Assembly: GCF_964204865.1 (NCBI RefSeq)
Contig: NC_135263.1
Span: forward strand, 6,078,501 to 6,142,500
Source: Styela clava
Taxonomy: Eukaryota > Chordata > Ascidiacea > Stolidobranchia > Styelidae
Direction of reading: 5' to 3'
Length of the DNA: 64,000 bases
Under the pieces are notes generated by a model. That model saw only the letters and a program-made list of their open reading frames with translations. It made no database searches and was not told where the DNA came from. The translations under genes were made by a program, and so were the position numbers. Positions 25,492-38,581 of the stretch are shown here, piece after piece; positions within the stretch are counted from its first letter, which is position 1; every line of letters starts with the position of its first letter.

Positions 25492-27477
25492 TCATATGTA
25501 TCGATGTACAGTTACATAGTCTGAAAAGGAAATGACTCTCTTTCTACCAGTCTGTAATGAGTCTTGGGATTCGCAACAGCTTTCTCCGTCATCATGCCAT
25601 TCCTTTATAGTTTCATGGCTCTCGCTGACCGGTGTAGGGTCATCGTTTTCGTCATCAGAAACTTCGGATAATCTTCGTATTCGTGGCACTTTAGGTGACA
25701 ATAGTACTTCCTTTGGTTTTTCTCGACTTCTCAAAGATTTTGACTTTTTTCTTTTGGACTTGCTTGAATATTTGTCTGCAATGGAACGGGAGACATATGA
25801 ATAATAAATAACTCAGAACATACAGAGAAATATGCAAAACATGGTTGTCTAACATTGTTTTATTACTAGTATATTTTTGAATGAAAAAAAAAGAAATGTG
25901 CGCGAAACCACGGCAAGTCTGAACATGGGAAAAATTAAATTAAAAACACAACAATTAGTTATGTTGTCAAAAAGTCACACTGAAAATTCATAAACACAAC
26001 TTTTTCACTAAATTTGGTACAAAAATTTCAACTTGTGCCTATAGCCGTATAGTTATTATATCCTAAAGCAGGGCTACTCAACTATTTTTATCGAAGGTCC
26101 GCAAACAAAACTTCAAAATTATTTGGGTCCGGTCTTTCCAGAAATGATATTTCGGCATCCTTAAACGAGAACTTCCTCGACCGACTAATGATTAGTAGGA
26201 AATTAAAATTGTTTATTATGGTGTTATAGTTCTTTTCGTATATATTCAAAACTATGAAAGTCATTTTATAATAGGAAATCCAAAAAGTGGGGCTAATGAT
26301 CCAAAATAAATAATTAGGTGCGGTCCAAATCCAATACTCGAAAGGTCCGGATTCGGACCGCGGTCCGCCAGTTGAGTAGCCCTGTCCTAAAGTATGCTCA
26401 AACTATTTTCACTCAAAAGTTTATGTTAAATATCGTTGTTATTGTTATCAATAAGATAGGTTTTAAAAAAGTTTGGAATGTTACATTTAAAATCGTCCGA
26501 AAGCAAAAATACAAGCCCGTGCCAACTCGTAGTTTATACCACGAAAACGCGTACATGACTCGCTGCAGCACCGATATCAGTGCTATGAATATTAGCGGAA
26601 AGATTACGTATCGTTGTGAATTACATCGTGTCAAATCAACTAATCCAACCCTCCCTAAGGCAGCACATTTTGGTTAATCAGATGACACTGTTTGCTATCA
26701 ATCAGATGGATTCATAGACAACAGCATGCCGAATATTCCCGCGGAATAAAAATTAAATGTTTCATAAATTTGCTCAAATTACGCTGACAATCACAGCATC
26801 AGCAATTTCTGAACCACAATCCAAATTGAATCCGTTTATTACAAATTGTAGACTAGTTCCAAACCCGCCTGGCCTTAGACAGCTTCAGATGGGAAAGGTC
26901 GATGGTATATTGATCAAAAATTTTATCACTTTAAAATATCATTTTCCCCTACATAGAAATACCGAAACGTGCAGTAGCTAACTAAATTTAGGTTTTCTCA
27001 TTCGAAGGAATTAATCAAACGTCGACGTGAGATCAATATGTTGGTGTGCATTTTAAAATTGCGTATTATTTCATAATGACTATAAACTGCGATTTTTTGC
27101 AAAGTTATTTGCACAATTACATTTATTTAAGCGCGTCGTTGCCGAATGATTGCAAACATACAAAGTCTTCAACGATAAAAAAAAGTCAAGACGACTTCGA
27201 ACAGGCAATATCACATATATATATATATGCCTACACAAATATGATATCAAAGTGTTTGAATTATTTTTAATACCGATAATGTTACACTTTTGATCCGCTT
27301 CAGAATTTTTGACCACTGATATCTTCAATGCCCATGTTCTGGGCAACACCTCGCAATTCACCCTTCATTGGGCTATTCTCTAATATAGTATATATACAAA
27401 ACTGATATGAACTTACCGCCGAAGGATGGTCTGTTATGAAAACGCCAAATTCCCATTGCTGAAAAGATATCCACCAT
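25492..27477 (-). CDS. gene A: small basic protein with GADD34-like C-terminal PP1-docking motif
   Basis: Two exons, 27477-27417 (donor GTAAGT) and 25775-25492 (acceptor TTGCAG), join in phase 1 to give 114 residues. The N-terminus is short (MVDIFSAMGIW...). A Lys/Ser/Arg-rich stretch (KYSSKSKRKKSKSLRSR) and an acidic stretch (SDDENDD) follow. The protein ends RKRVISFSDYVTVHRYI. The tail R-x-[VI]-x-F followed by S-D-x-V-x-V-H resembles the PP1-binding segment of PPP1R15 proteins (known: RVxF, then hydrophobic V-x-V-H). Unlike genes B-D it lacks the DPRD motif, so it is the most diverged member. A TATAAG box lies 87 bp upstream of the ATG. Function beyond possible phosphatase docking is unknown. 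Exon 2 is well supported by its relatives; exon 1 rests on phase and the TATA position. Confidence 0.6.
26069..26384. mobile_element. 316-bp hAT MITE in the intron of gene A
   Basis: The ends CAGGGCTACTCAACT and AGTTGAGTAGCCCTG are perfect inverted repeats. A perfect 8-bp duplication, tcctaaag, flanks it (26061-26068, 26385-26392). It is clearly related to 50616-50914 and 39373-39567. Confidence 0.9.
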
Positions 27478-27558
27478 TGTTGTAGATAATAACGCGCTGG
27501 TATAGTACTGTATATCCAAACTGGTACTGAATTAATGCTGACGCAGGTCAACAACTTT

Positions 27559-27564
27559 CTTATA
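27559..27564 (-). promoter_or_regulatory. TATA box of gene A
   Basis: TATAAG on the minus strand begins 87 bp before the predicted ATG of gene A. Gene C has its TATA box at the same distance, and gene B at 95 bp. Confidence 0.5.
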
Positions 27565-27569
27565 AGTGT

Positions 27570-30500
27570 CGATGCTCGCTAGCCTGCTGGCAAACTTTTT
27601 TCGTTTGGTAACTGTTACGGCGTAGCTGATCGAACTCAACGCACTGTCAAAACATGTAGAGACGATTATGAAAGCATCGGGCGTCGTTCCTGCTTATAAT
27701 GCGGCTTGGCTCATATTGCGTTCGCGTCTGTCTGAAAACAACGAAATACTGTTTAACAAAGAGTAGTGACGTTATGTTGCCCGAAGCTTAAAACGCTCAT
27801 TCCTATCAGGGTGTTACATGTTCACCCACGGACAAAGACTATAATGCGCCTTCAACGCGTGTCCACACTGGACCCATGCCAATAAAACAAGACTGTAATT
27901 TGCAGAAACATAATGGATGGTTTTGGGTTTCGGTAAATATGCTTTCGATTATGATCGATGTCGGTTTATTAAGATCTTGCCATGGTTTCAATACCTTGAT
28001 CGGTTGCACACAAAGCGACTTGTTGTAACTTTATTTTGCTCGCAAGGGATATTTACTTTGCGCCTGCTGAATGAAAACAGCTCAATTAAATATATATTCA
28101 GTGCGATTAAATATTGACTTCTAGGGGCGTGCCATCCTGTCCCAAAATATTTGTAACTGAGGAAAATTTATATGAGGCGCTAGAAGTCATTCTTAAATTA
28201 TAAACCGTTTTTATGCAAAAGAAATCAAAATTTGGCAATGTGCTTTAGAATTGATAGGTTTGTGTATTTGTTTGCCCACCGCACATATTTATATGTACTA
28301 CATCACTTCTCATCTTAGTCTGGCGGCTTTGTTCACTGATATTTCGTGAGCTTCCGAACGAAAAAAGTCGATTTCTGGTGGCTTACGTCAGTAGCCTATA
28401 TTTTTGTTCTCTGGTAACGCAGCGAGTGAAAATATGATACATTATCTTGTCTATGACGCGCGCACGATGTGAAATACCCGCGATTTGAACAATTTTAAGG
28501 TCCAATTCATAGGAAAATTATGTGTTCATTTATCCACGGGAAACAGTAGCCAATTTACTCTCACACTTAGTCAAGACTATTTTCGATAGCGCAGTTTATT
28601 AATCAGAAATTCTGATTTTGTGGCGTAGTTTAAGCCTCTCGATTAAAAAACAACGTGTGTATTGTACGATAGCATGTCCACAATACCAATACACCATTAC
28701 TCCAGGGTTGGTTACGCTGAAGGTATACGCTTGGAGATAGGAATAAATTAACCTCTTCAATATGGCAAATTCCCACGAGTTGGGCTTGTGTAACGCAAAC
28801 CATTTCCGGAAAATTATAATCTATTCTAGCTACAAGTAGTAAACGACAATCGTACTTGTACTATTTTCCTGAAACAAATTTGTTCAAGTATAGAGAAACA
28901 CGTTTCATGTAATAATATAACCAATTTATTGTAATTATTTTGTTTACGCATTTCCTTTCTCATTCACCTGAAATGTTCGCCGGCGGCAAAGTCGTTCTAA
29001 CTCAAAGTTCTCAGAACGCCGAACTTGCGAGTTTCACATTTCGCGCTTTATCAAAGACTTTTTACCAGTTACTCACCTAAAATTTAGTATGATAACTGGT
29101 ATGTGCTCGCTATTACAACCGTAATGTTACTTATATTTTAATATGACGAATTTGATTAGTATAATTGTCAAACATGGACCGACGTAACTTCATCGGCTTT
29201 ATGACACAACGCCAAAACTTCACATGATTGGTTGAAAACTACCAATGGGTATGTTAAACAAAATTGTTTGTACTGTTAAATGTTTGCAAATCTTATGTTA
29301 TTTTATAGCAGACTCGCGTACGGCTATCAAGATCTGGTTACATACTGCACTACTAAAACGCGCATTATTTGAATTACAGCTTTGAACTTTCAGCGTCATT
29401 GCCCGAGCGAGTATGCGAAACCGTATAGGATGTCATGTTGACTATTTTGCGTCGCCCGAGAGAGCTAAACAAAGTCCAGCTATGGTATAACAAAGACTGA
29501 TTGTTTTTCCCTGCAGTTGTTTATTCCGATTATTATTGTGCTACGCTATACGATAAATCAAATATTATTGTTTGATCATAGTTAGAAGCTGTTGTTTCAT
29601 CGTCCAGCATGATTCATAGTATGAGCATACGCGGTAAGTATATCAACACTTTGGGTGTTTGCTCGTGGTTTCGATGACGTCACAGTACATCAATACGGAT
29701 ATTTGTGGTTTAAGAACTCAGTTCATACTGCGGGGTACGCAGGATAAAAACGTCAAGTACTGATAAAAATCATTAATTACAGTAAAATTTTACAGGTAGG
29801 TGTAGGAATGGTAATATAGTACTAATCGACGCTTGAATGCCCTCTTTGAAGCAGGTTTGAATTTTGGAGCAGCTGTACACAAAAAGTGGTCAATACCACA
29901 AAATATTTTTGAGTCATAGACTGATCGCGTTACGGTGATACTATATATTATTGAACAATACTAGAACCTATTTGGTACAACAATAATTGGGGACCAAATC
30001 GATACTTAATGTATGTATAAATAAACAACCAGTGAAAGCGCAATAACTATTAAACATACCTAATCATTCTCAATATGTCATTGAAGCTCAATGACTAATC
30101 TACCAATATGATGATTGTTTTTATACAGCTTACAGCCTCGAGTAATGATTTCATTCAACTCTCACGATTTTTATACGAAGATGATGTTCTTTAAAATTCT
30201 AAATCTCGTTTATAGTTGTTCCAAACGTCGACCACCAGTGTGAAAAATTAACTGGTATAAGAAAATTGATATCTCTAGCATACCCAGGTTTAATTTTTTA
30301 CTTAACAACGAAGCAATGAAGCACAAAAAAAATGGAAATAAATACCACTGGGAGCAACAAGGAAGCAATATGAAAAATAAATGAAATTGGTAATTAAACT
30401 GAGAATGCATTTAATCTGAAAAATATATTGAAAAAGCATTTAATGTTTCCAGCATACATTGCATCAAACACAGTTCTTTGCGATGTATAAGCGAATATGG

Positions 30501-30930
30501 GTAACGTGGTATCGCTCAAATGTGAATTTTCTTGGTATTTCACACATATTTGGGTGACACATATCGTGAGGTTTACAGCTGCATTTACCATGCCTAATGG
30601 ATACCACATGTTTTTTGGTACATTTAATTTAGCAACAAACAACTAATTTGTAATTATGTTGGGGTTAGAGGCAGTGGACCTCACTCTAGATAGTCGATAT
30701 ATAACAGTAGCACTCATTTTTAGATACTTAATTTGCCCTGAACCCCAAAAAATAATCCTGAACCGGAAATTTCATTTATCTGAAACTCCAAACAAAATAA
30801 ATAGTGCTGATCAACATTCTCAGTGCGCCCACACGAGAATCCGATCTGCTAAGGTGTATAGAAAGTTCTCAGGCACATTTTCCGTAAAGCTCAATGGTTC
30901 ACAATATCACTTCCGAAGGAAATAGAATGG
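27570..30930. other. intergenic stretch between genes A and B
   Basis: No gene is recognised. It contains a TGACGTCA palindrome at 29675-29682 in a 24-bp context that reappears inverted at 35067-35090. The remaining sequence shows no clear repeat ends. Confidence 0.5.
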
Positions 30931-30932
30931 AT

Positions 30933-33688
30933 CTAATATCGATGAACAATAACATATTCTGAAAATGTTATCGTAGTGGTTTTTACTGGAACATCACAAT
31001 ATTGCTTTCTTTTATCTGAAGTTTGATTATACTTTTCTGTTCTATATTGTTTGGTGGTTGTTCGCAGCAACTTTGAGGTCGTATGTTTACGGACAGCAGT
31101 ATTGTCTCTAGGGTCAAATACTCTACGCGATGAACTCATAGGCGTTTTGTTTCTTTTTTCCGCTACATCTCTTGGATCTGCAATTCGTAGGATTCGGTGT
31201 TTTGCTGAGTCGTTGTGGTGTCGACGACAATTTTCTAAAAGATATAATTAGGGTAAACTTAAAATTTAACCAATTCCATATGAAAGACTGTGAATAAAAT
31301 AAAAAGACAAGAAAAATTGTTTTCGACAAATTCTTAGATCCTGTTTCCTAAATATCTAATTAATTAAGTTAAATTTTTATTCATCTCATATGAACTTTGC
31401 AAATGGGAAGACCAAAACAAATTGTCGGCAAATAAAGTGCCTTTAAATACGAATTTTTACACCCCGTATTGCAACTAGACATGTATCGGGTATCGGTATC
31501 GGCAATATCGGCCATTTTTTCGGTATCGATCATATATCGGTATCGGCTGAAATAATACCGATATTTCCGATATATTTATTTACCTTTTTAATATGATCCA
31601 GAATGTTTTAAAAGATAAGTTAAAATATTACTTTTTAATTAATTTTTTGTCTGGAGAGATCCTGAACTATGGGCCATGCATATCCCCACCCCCGCGAGTA
31701 GTAACGGGAATAGGATTCACCTGTTTTTAAATATTTACTAGCCAAACTAGCTCAACTAATTTGGCTATTTTCGCTGCCAAATTTTTATATTGACATTTTA
31801 ATATTACATACTATACATAGTAATTATGAAGAAATATATCAACACAGCCCAGAAAAATGAGCAACTAGGCGCCCAGTTTTAAATCATACAGTGGAATCGG
31901 AGTTCTTTTTTACAGCACATGCACTTTTTGGCACTGCTATAAATTCTGACTATTTATCGTCAAGCGCAAGTGTTATTTAGTCCGTCGACGTCGTTAAACT
32001 AAATCCAACACAATCATTCCCCTACGCAGGTATTAAATAGTGTGATTTCAGTAATTTTTAATTTCGTTAAAAAACACAATTTCTCCATTGATTTATTGGC
32101 GTGGCGGCCTAAATTGTCTCAAGATATACGATAGTAATTGTGAAATATTATAAAATAGTAAAATAAAAAACATTCTCGACGTATTATAGGTACTTCTAGT
32201 CGGCGCTGATTGATATCCTATTATTTTGACTGTAATTTATTGCCGCGACGATTACGATTAGACACAAAATAAAATATTTTAAAAATGCTTTAAATTAAAA
32301 CGTAGGACGGGGGGCGCTAGAATGCGTGGGCGATATTCGTTATTCTTTTAAACACGAAAAACGATATTCGAATGTCACGATATTAATATTAAATTGAAAT
32401 TGCACATCCCGGCCTATAAGTTTTCTAATTGAACACCGAGATTACTAGCGTCGGTGCACAACGAATCTGAACCAATTAATGCATCTGGATACCAAACATC
32501 AATTTCATATTATGTGATATATTTCTTTTTCAATCTGAAATATTGTGTACTATGAATAATGCTCAAATACCATTGTTTTAACCCGTCTGCCCTACACAGC
32601 ACACTTAATTAGGGTAATAATTACTAAATGTCTAATTTATTATTTTACAATATTAAAATGACGAACAAAAACTTGACCATTACAAAATGCGACTTCAGTT
32701 GCCTTATTTCAGATTCATAAATATCACAACGAAATCTACTTTTCTATCCTTGAAGCACTCGTTCCATTTTTTAATATTAAATGAATTAACCATTTCAAAT
32801 AATTCATTTGTATATGTTTATTTTGAACAATTGATGCACAACTGTTGCTTAATTACTAAACTCAATGCTTCCAAGTGAATGTTCGTTATTTAGATTTGGG
32901 CGAACAATGAAATTTTATCGATGCTCAGCTTTGTATAAATTGTTTCGAAACCAAGCAAGAGTAGTCGGCTATAGTATTATTACTAATAGATTACCTGTAG
33001 CATTCATCTCCGAGATTGCTTGAAGTTTTTTTTAGCACAAAATGTTTTGCTAGCAAATTTCTTTAGCACTGACTTGTTTGATAGAAATTTTCAGTTCCAG
33101 TTTTCCCCCATCATATACTGATAATAAAGTTTTGTGCATTCCAGCGTCATTTATATAAAAAACTTATTTGTGGTCGCTAGGTAGGAGTGAAAACATTGGT
33201 AACTAACAATGTTGACTGTTCAGACGCTAACAATGTTTAGACATTCAGGAAATGAGAAAGTGGGTGGGCCAATTGTGACAACTAAATTCGTCAGATTGTC
33301 ACGTTCGCCGAACTCATATTTTACAACTTGTAAAAATTGTAACGTAAATGCAGAATGCTACGGTATACGTCTGCTGTCCGGCATGTTTATTGAACTATCA
33401 TATGATGTACCGGTAGCTAATCTTGGATACATGACAATATATATCATATAAAGATTTTTTTTGTAATCATGACCTCCCAATACATACCATTGCAAAGCTA
33501 TATTGTGTTAGTTAGAGAAAGACTATCTACAGATAGGTTTCAAAACAGAAAAGCATTGCTTCGTTTCTCTTTAAAGGCTAATATCTATTATAAGTAGACA
33601 GCCTCTTACCTTTTAGAAGTTTGGATAAGTTGAAGATATTTGTAGAAGTGATAAAGTTCTTTAAAAGTTTTCGATTATTTAACAACAT
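30933..33688 (-). CDS. gene B: small basic protein with DPRD motifs and GADD34-like tail
   Basis: Exons 33688-33610 (donor GTAAGA) and 31234-30933 (acceptor TATCTTTTAG) join in phase 1, giving 126 residues. The N-terminal exon reads MLLNNRKLLKNF.... Exon 2 carries LRIADPRDVAEKR, then a second RRVFDPRD, a basic Thr/Lys-rich middle, and the end TTTITFSEYVIVHRY. The first DPRD block matches gene C (LRIADPRDLADNR) and gene D (LRISDPRDVAEFR). The tail matches all three relatives. In B the usual basic residue four before the Phe is Thr, which would weaken a canonical RVxF site. A TATATTTA box starts 95 bp upstream of the ATG. The intron is 2.4 kb. No known family beyond the tail similarity comes to mind. 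Confidence 0.6.
31476..31620 (+). repeat. end of a GATACC-rich hAT-type element
   Basis: TAGACATGTATCGGGTATCGG resembles the reverse complement of the right end of the MITE at 47103-47302. Alternating TATCGG units follow for about 100 bp. The matching second terminus was not found with confidence. Confidence 0.4.
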
Positions 33689-33775
33689 TGTTTTGAGCTA
33701 GACCGGATAACAAACAATTACAGACCGGACAGAGTCTACCGACAAGTCAAAAGCGTAAGGAGAAAAAACCACATC

Positions 33776-33783
33776 TAAATATA
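33776..33783 (-). promoter_or_regulatory. TATA box of gene B
   Basis: CTATATTTAG on the minus strand lies 95 bp upstream of the predicted ATG, close to the spacing in genes A and C. Confidence 0.45.
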
Positions 33784-33789
33784 GATGAG

Positions 33790-36150
33790 AAAACATCAGA
33801 GTGATGCGACAAAATAAACCGTAACCAGGTGACGTGTACAAGGCAAAAATTTATTTGGCAAAACATTAGACATCGCAATAGTCTAATAAGCACATTATTT
33901 GACATGGACCGATTAAGACTGTCTTTATACGATCCTGTACAAAAATGGTTAACAAATTGATGAGATACCACGAAATAACAAGAGAGCAATATAAACGAGA
34001 AAACCATCTATCTATCTCTACCGGCGCCACAAAGATTTGCCCTTTACCAGCGGTAAAAAAGGGAATATTCTATGTGTTTTAATCCATTTGAGACAATAAA
34101 AATTGTAAACTAATAGAAAATTTGCCCCACCGGCGTTAACTGCTATAGGTACGGACATTCAAACGAAAAATTTCTTTATGAACCGAATCATAATAATTGG
34201 AAATAATTTTCTTTGATTATAATATAAGTAAGTCACAATCTATTTTACAGTGACCTATGAGTAAGCTTCATTTAGGAATGGTGATGCCATAAAATAATAA
34301 ATAAAAAAACTATAATAAAAGTTGAAAGGCATAAACTTATATTAGTCATATACTGTACTCAGACTCTGAGTAAGAGCAAAGAAAACTTCAAATGTCAAGA
34401 TCTAGTGCTAATTCAACATATGATGGATAGATAATTCATTCGTACCACAAACAATTTTTAAAGAGTATTAGCACCAATACATTTAACAATATAATCTAAA
34501 TGTTGCTAGTTCCAATCTACAATTCAGATTAATCAGCCTAAAATTTCCCAGAACAATCCTTATTTATTCCTCCAGCTTGAGAGAAAAGTTTATTTTAATT
34601 TTATGAAATTCCTATTATAACAAAAACAATCGGATAATTAACAATAATAATGAAATAATAGTAGCATGAAAGCATAGGAGGTTTGGTTGCTGCTTAACGA
34701 ATGGTGTTCCGAATATATTGATTTTCGAATAAGAATTGAAATCAGAAACAATAATAATAATGAACTAGACTTAGAGAATGAATGAAGTTTGAAAAAAGTA
34801 ATTTTTATAATTGCATCAAATGCATAATCTGTTACGAATGAGGAACAATACCAGTTGTATGGTGATCATTTACTCCTAATATTGGAATTCAACCCGAAGC
34901 CTTTCCCGGTAAACGCCGGAATTCATCCAAAACAAGAGCTTTTATGTGACGACGTATTTGCAAAACTTCTAAACATTTCAAGTATAGTCAAATAAAACTG
35001 AGCAAAATTATATGTGCCCACATATTACGACTTTGGAAAGGCTGTAAACGCCAGGAAATGATGGCGTATTGTGACGTCATCGAAACTACAATCACACACT
35101 CCAGTAACGATTTGTTTAATTATGTCATGTCAAGTGTGATCTTTCCATGAATCATGATTTCATGAAAACGAATTATTCTTAAACAAATTCAAACAATATT
35201 ATATACTGAGGGAAACATGAGTCACACTCAAACACGAAATGTTTTTGCTCCAACATCCTGTCTGCTATTTTGTGGAATGGAATGGATTCAACTACGAGAA
35301 TTTCACCATTATTTAGGTTTTTGAGTCGTTGTTGTTATTGAGACATTCATCGCTTTTCTTTTCAATCAGTGAATAAATGACTTTTGAGATGTTCTGTGGT
35401 TAAGAACGGAAACTAATTTCATCTCAAGTTTTGAGATTTGATTTCACTGAGAACTTCAATATATTACTTCACTTACTCCTGCGTTTTGTGGAGGGAAACC
35501 TTCAGACCCATTTAATGTATTAAAATGAAAGTATTGAAATTGCTTGATAATCACAGCAAACTTCATTTTATATTTATATACTGGATTGTCTACCTCAAGT
35601 GACAAAATTTGATCTGAGCGATTAAATCAAAAATTTACCCAGTATCTAATGTATCTAATTTTTCATATATATGATATTATTTTACGGAAAACTTTTCTAA
35701 ACCCCTTGATTGATTTCTACTATCATTATTTACAAATTGTTTCGGAAATAGTCTCATCTAAAGGTAATCAAATTTTCAATAACAAAATATGAAGAATCAC
35801 AATAAATGACTTTAGCAATAAAACTTTTGGAGAAGACCCTTTTCGATCAGCACTCCTATACCCTGCTGCCATAAAAGAATTATATTGCATCTTTAAGTGT
35901 TTTACTTTATTTGATTCATAAAATAATTTAAAAATATATAAAAACAATAAATATATGACTGAACGAATAAGACAGCCTGAGCTAGGTAGAATAAAGAAAC
36001 AAATTGCAATAAATGAGTATAAAACGGTCATTCAAGTGTTTTCCCCAACTTACTGCAAAAATGATAATATTGATGATGAGTTATTGTAAAATAAAAGTTC
36101 AATTGATGAACTCATTTTTGCATAACGAATTTTCTTTTGCAAACTGAGAA
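33790..36150. other. intergenic stretch between genes B and C
   Basis: No gene is recognised. A TGACGTCA palindrome at 35072-35079 sits in a 24-bp block that is an inverted near-copy (22 of 24) of 29665-29688. Confidence 0.5.
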
Positions 36151-36152
36151 TT

Positions 36153-36661
36153 TTAATATCTATGAACCACGACATATTCTGAGAAAGTTATGGCTCTTTT
36201 TCTAGATTGCAAATTGAAACTTTTTTTTGTATCAGGGGGAGGCGAAGAGCACTCGGCAGCTGTTGACTCAAACTTTGGTGAAGTCGTTTTTGGCAATTTT
36301 GAAGATGTACGATAAGAATTGTGGAAAGCTCTATGGTCCCGAGGATCAGATACTTTGATGAACGTTCTTGTTGCATTTTCTTTTCGTCGCCTTCTGTTGT
36401 CTGCCAGATCTCTGGGATCTGCGATTCTTAACATTTTTGGCTTTGAAATATTTCGCTTTTCTTTGAGACTTTCTGGATAAAAGAAAATTGTACAGAATGT
36501 AAAATAAATTCTGAAATCTATTCAACCATAAAACAAAAAAGGAAAATGGAATTAATAACCAATTTTATATCAAAATTACCTTGAAATTTTCTATCGTTGT
36601 TTAAATGAATTTCTTCAGCGCACTGATATGTCGCCAAAACTTTTGTCCAGCCTTGTTTCAT
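36153..36661 (-). CDS. gene C: small basic protein with two DPRD motifs and GADD34-like tail
   Basis: Exons 36661-36580 (donor GTAATT) and 36472-36153 (acceptor TTTATCCAG) join in phase 1, giving 133 residues; the intron is only 107 bp. The start reads MKQGWTKVLATYQ. Exon 2 contains LRIADPRDLADNRRRRKE, then IKVSDPRD, a Ser/Pro-rich part (SSPPPD), and ends RKRAITFSEYVVVHRY. This is the most compact and best-supported member. R-x-I-x-F fits the RVxF consensus for protein phosphatase 1, followed by S-E-x-V-x-V-H as in PPP1R15. A canonical TATAAATA starts 87 bp upstream of the ATG. The many Arg/Lys residues suggest a nuclear or nucleic-acid-associated protein, but this is inference. It is third in the tandem A-B-C set. 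Confidence 0.65.
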
Positions 36662-36740
36662 TAGCACAATTTTCTTCAGTAACACAGGACAAGAGTACAG
36701 GAAGCTTTTACTGTTATGGGTATCGCATCACTGTTGGCAC

Positions 36741-36748
36741 TATTTATA
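36741..36748 (-). promoter_or_regulatory. TATA box of gene C
   Basis: GGTATAAATAG on the minus strand is a textbook TATA box 87 bp upstream of the predicted ATG. Confidence 0.65.
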
Positions 36749-36759
36749 CCACAAATGTG

Positions 36760-38078
36760 TTTGTGTCGCTGCTAGGCATTGTACAACAGACTATCGTTGT
36801 TGACTGTGTGGACCGATAATAGTGTTTAAACATATATATATATAGGAAATTATAAAAAATCTGCGACGATCGCTGAGTTTGGTCGTCATACAGTCATGTT
36901 CGACAAACTCGTGTTTACGATTGGCAAACATTGGCTACTCTAGCTAATATGAGAAACATAGTCAGTCTTTTGCCATGTGACGTACATTACAGAGGAGAAC
37001 ACATTACGTCGATGCTATTTGTGCAGCTTTCGTTTGCAGGTGGGCGAAGAGCACCAACACATTTCCTCTAATTTTAATTTACGATTTGTAATAAATCAGT
37101 AAATTATAAATTGTATTTTTTTACAAATTTGGCTGGAATAAAATAAACGCAAAAATTTGTATTATCTTAATACTTGCGGGATTGTGATCGTATAACTTAC
37201 AGACATAAAGTTACGTAGCACTTACATAGCAAACGCAATAAAAGGGTTACCAGCTTTCTAAATTACTTGAAAAAACTACCCGAAAAAAATCGTGTGTTTT
37301 CCGGAACTAAATAAAAACGTGAAAATGTAGATAATTGGTACTAATTGATATTGCGTCGTACTAAAAACATGAAATAATGTTTTACCCACTTGATTAGAGC
37401 AGTGTGTTTCTAACTATGTGTGATTGAAGACTTAACCATGTATTAAGAATTTACCATTAACGAATACAGGCTGCTGTGGGATGTATGGTCGATGCAAGTT
37501 CATTAGAGGAGCAAAATGTCCATGGTCTAGTTTTTTCACCATTAGAAAATATACTGATCCTGCAAAATAATGCTTGTATTCGATTTTCGGTTTATCGTTT
37601 TGGAAATAGTGGTGGCGTATGTATATCTAAGCTTTGTCGTTATATAAAAGTAAAAAGAATATTTTTTATTCGTTTATCTTTTACAGCATTAATTACCTGG
37701 ATGATTACTTCTCATACAGCAATAATATTTAACATATCGTACAGTGAAGACACGTGCTTTATGTATCTACGTATTCTTTACGTGTTTGACTTGATAAATA
37801 TTAGCTGTCAATGTTTTAATAGCAATCAAAGAGAAGTAGTGACCGTCAGCTTTGACGAGCAATGACACAAATTACTGTAACTGTTGACGCTTAATAAACT
37901 TGTTGTTTAGTTAAGAAATGTATTGAATTACGGCAGTTTGTACGAGGTATAATGACGCACCGAATGATATATACATGTCAAACCACTTCATAAAATTACT
38001 TTTTATTATATTGAAAAATTGTAATGTTTAAAGTAAAAATTATTCTTGTTATGTTGAATAAATGCCAAAGTACCAAGG
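36760..38078. other. stretch upstream of gene C without a recognised gene
   Basis: An ORF of 129 codons at 37476-37865 (plus) has no domain, signal peptide or splice context I recognise. I treat it as chance. Confidence 0.5.
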
Positions 38079-38086
38079 AGGAAAAG

Positions 38087-38581
38087 CAGTGGCGTAGCAA
38101 GACTCTCGTGGGCCCCCCGCAAAAATATTTCGTGGAAATGACCCTAAAAACTCTCGGACATAAGCTAAAACAACGCTTTTTTATTTTGTCAAAAAGCATA
38201 ACATGTCGCCATAAAAAGGTAGTGGTAACCTAAAATTTGCAGTTTATCTTAGTTACTTTATTTTTTTCGTATCTTCTTCCTCTTCTGCCCTTTTTCTGCG
38301 TTTCTGTGCGCCACTGAGAGGTTTTGCCTTCGACATCATTCTGACAGCCTTCGTATTTTGCCGGTGCGATCAAACCACAAGACGCCGAAAATCGACGACT
38401 CCTTAGCATTGTTACGTAACAAAACGATTTGAGCAGAACTGACATCAACGTTATAAGATGTGCAGTACTTGTTTTGCACTGCAGCATTTGGTTTGCGGCC
38501 TAAATTTTCAAATTCTAACCGCTTGGGCCCCTTTGCGCTGTGGGCCCTCCCGCGACCGCGGGGGTATATGCTACGCCACTG
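38087..38581. mobile_element. 495-bp non-autonomous hAT element
   Basis: The ends are CAGTGGCGTAGCAAGAC and GCTACGCCACTG. A perfect 8-bp duplication, aggaaaag, flanks it (38079-38086, 38582-38589). The terminal sequence is shared with the nested element at 15688-16271, and each has a G/C-run just inside the ends. No transposase motif is visible. Confidence 0.85.

Noticed and set aside
26318-26677. ORF of 119 codons on the plus strand
   Set aside because: It starts inside the MITE at 26069-26384 and lies antisense in the intron of gene A; no recognisable domain.
37476-37865. ORF of 129 codons on the plus strand
   Set aside because: Hydrophobic patches but no signal peptide, splice context or homology; composition fits random AT-rich sequence.
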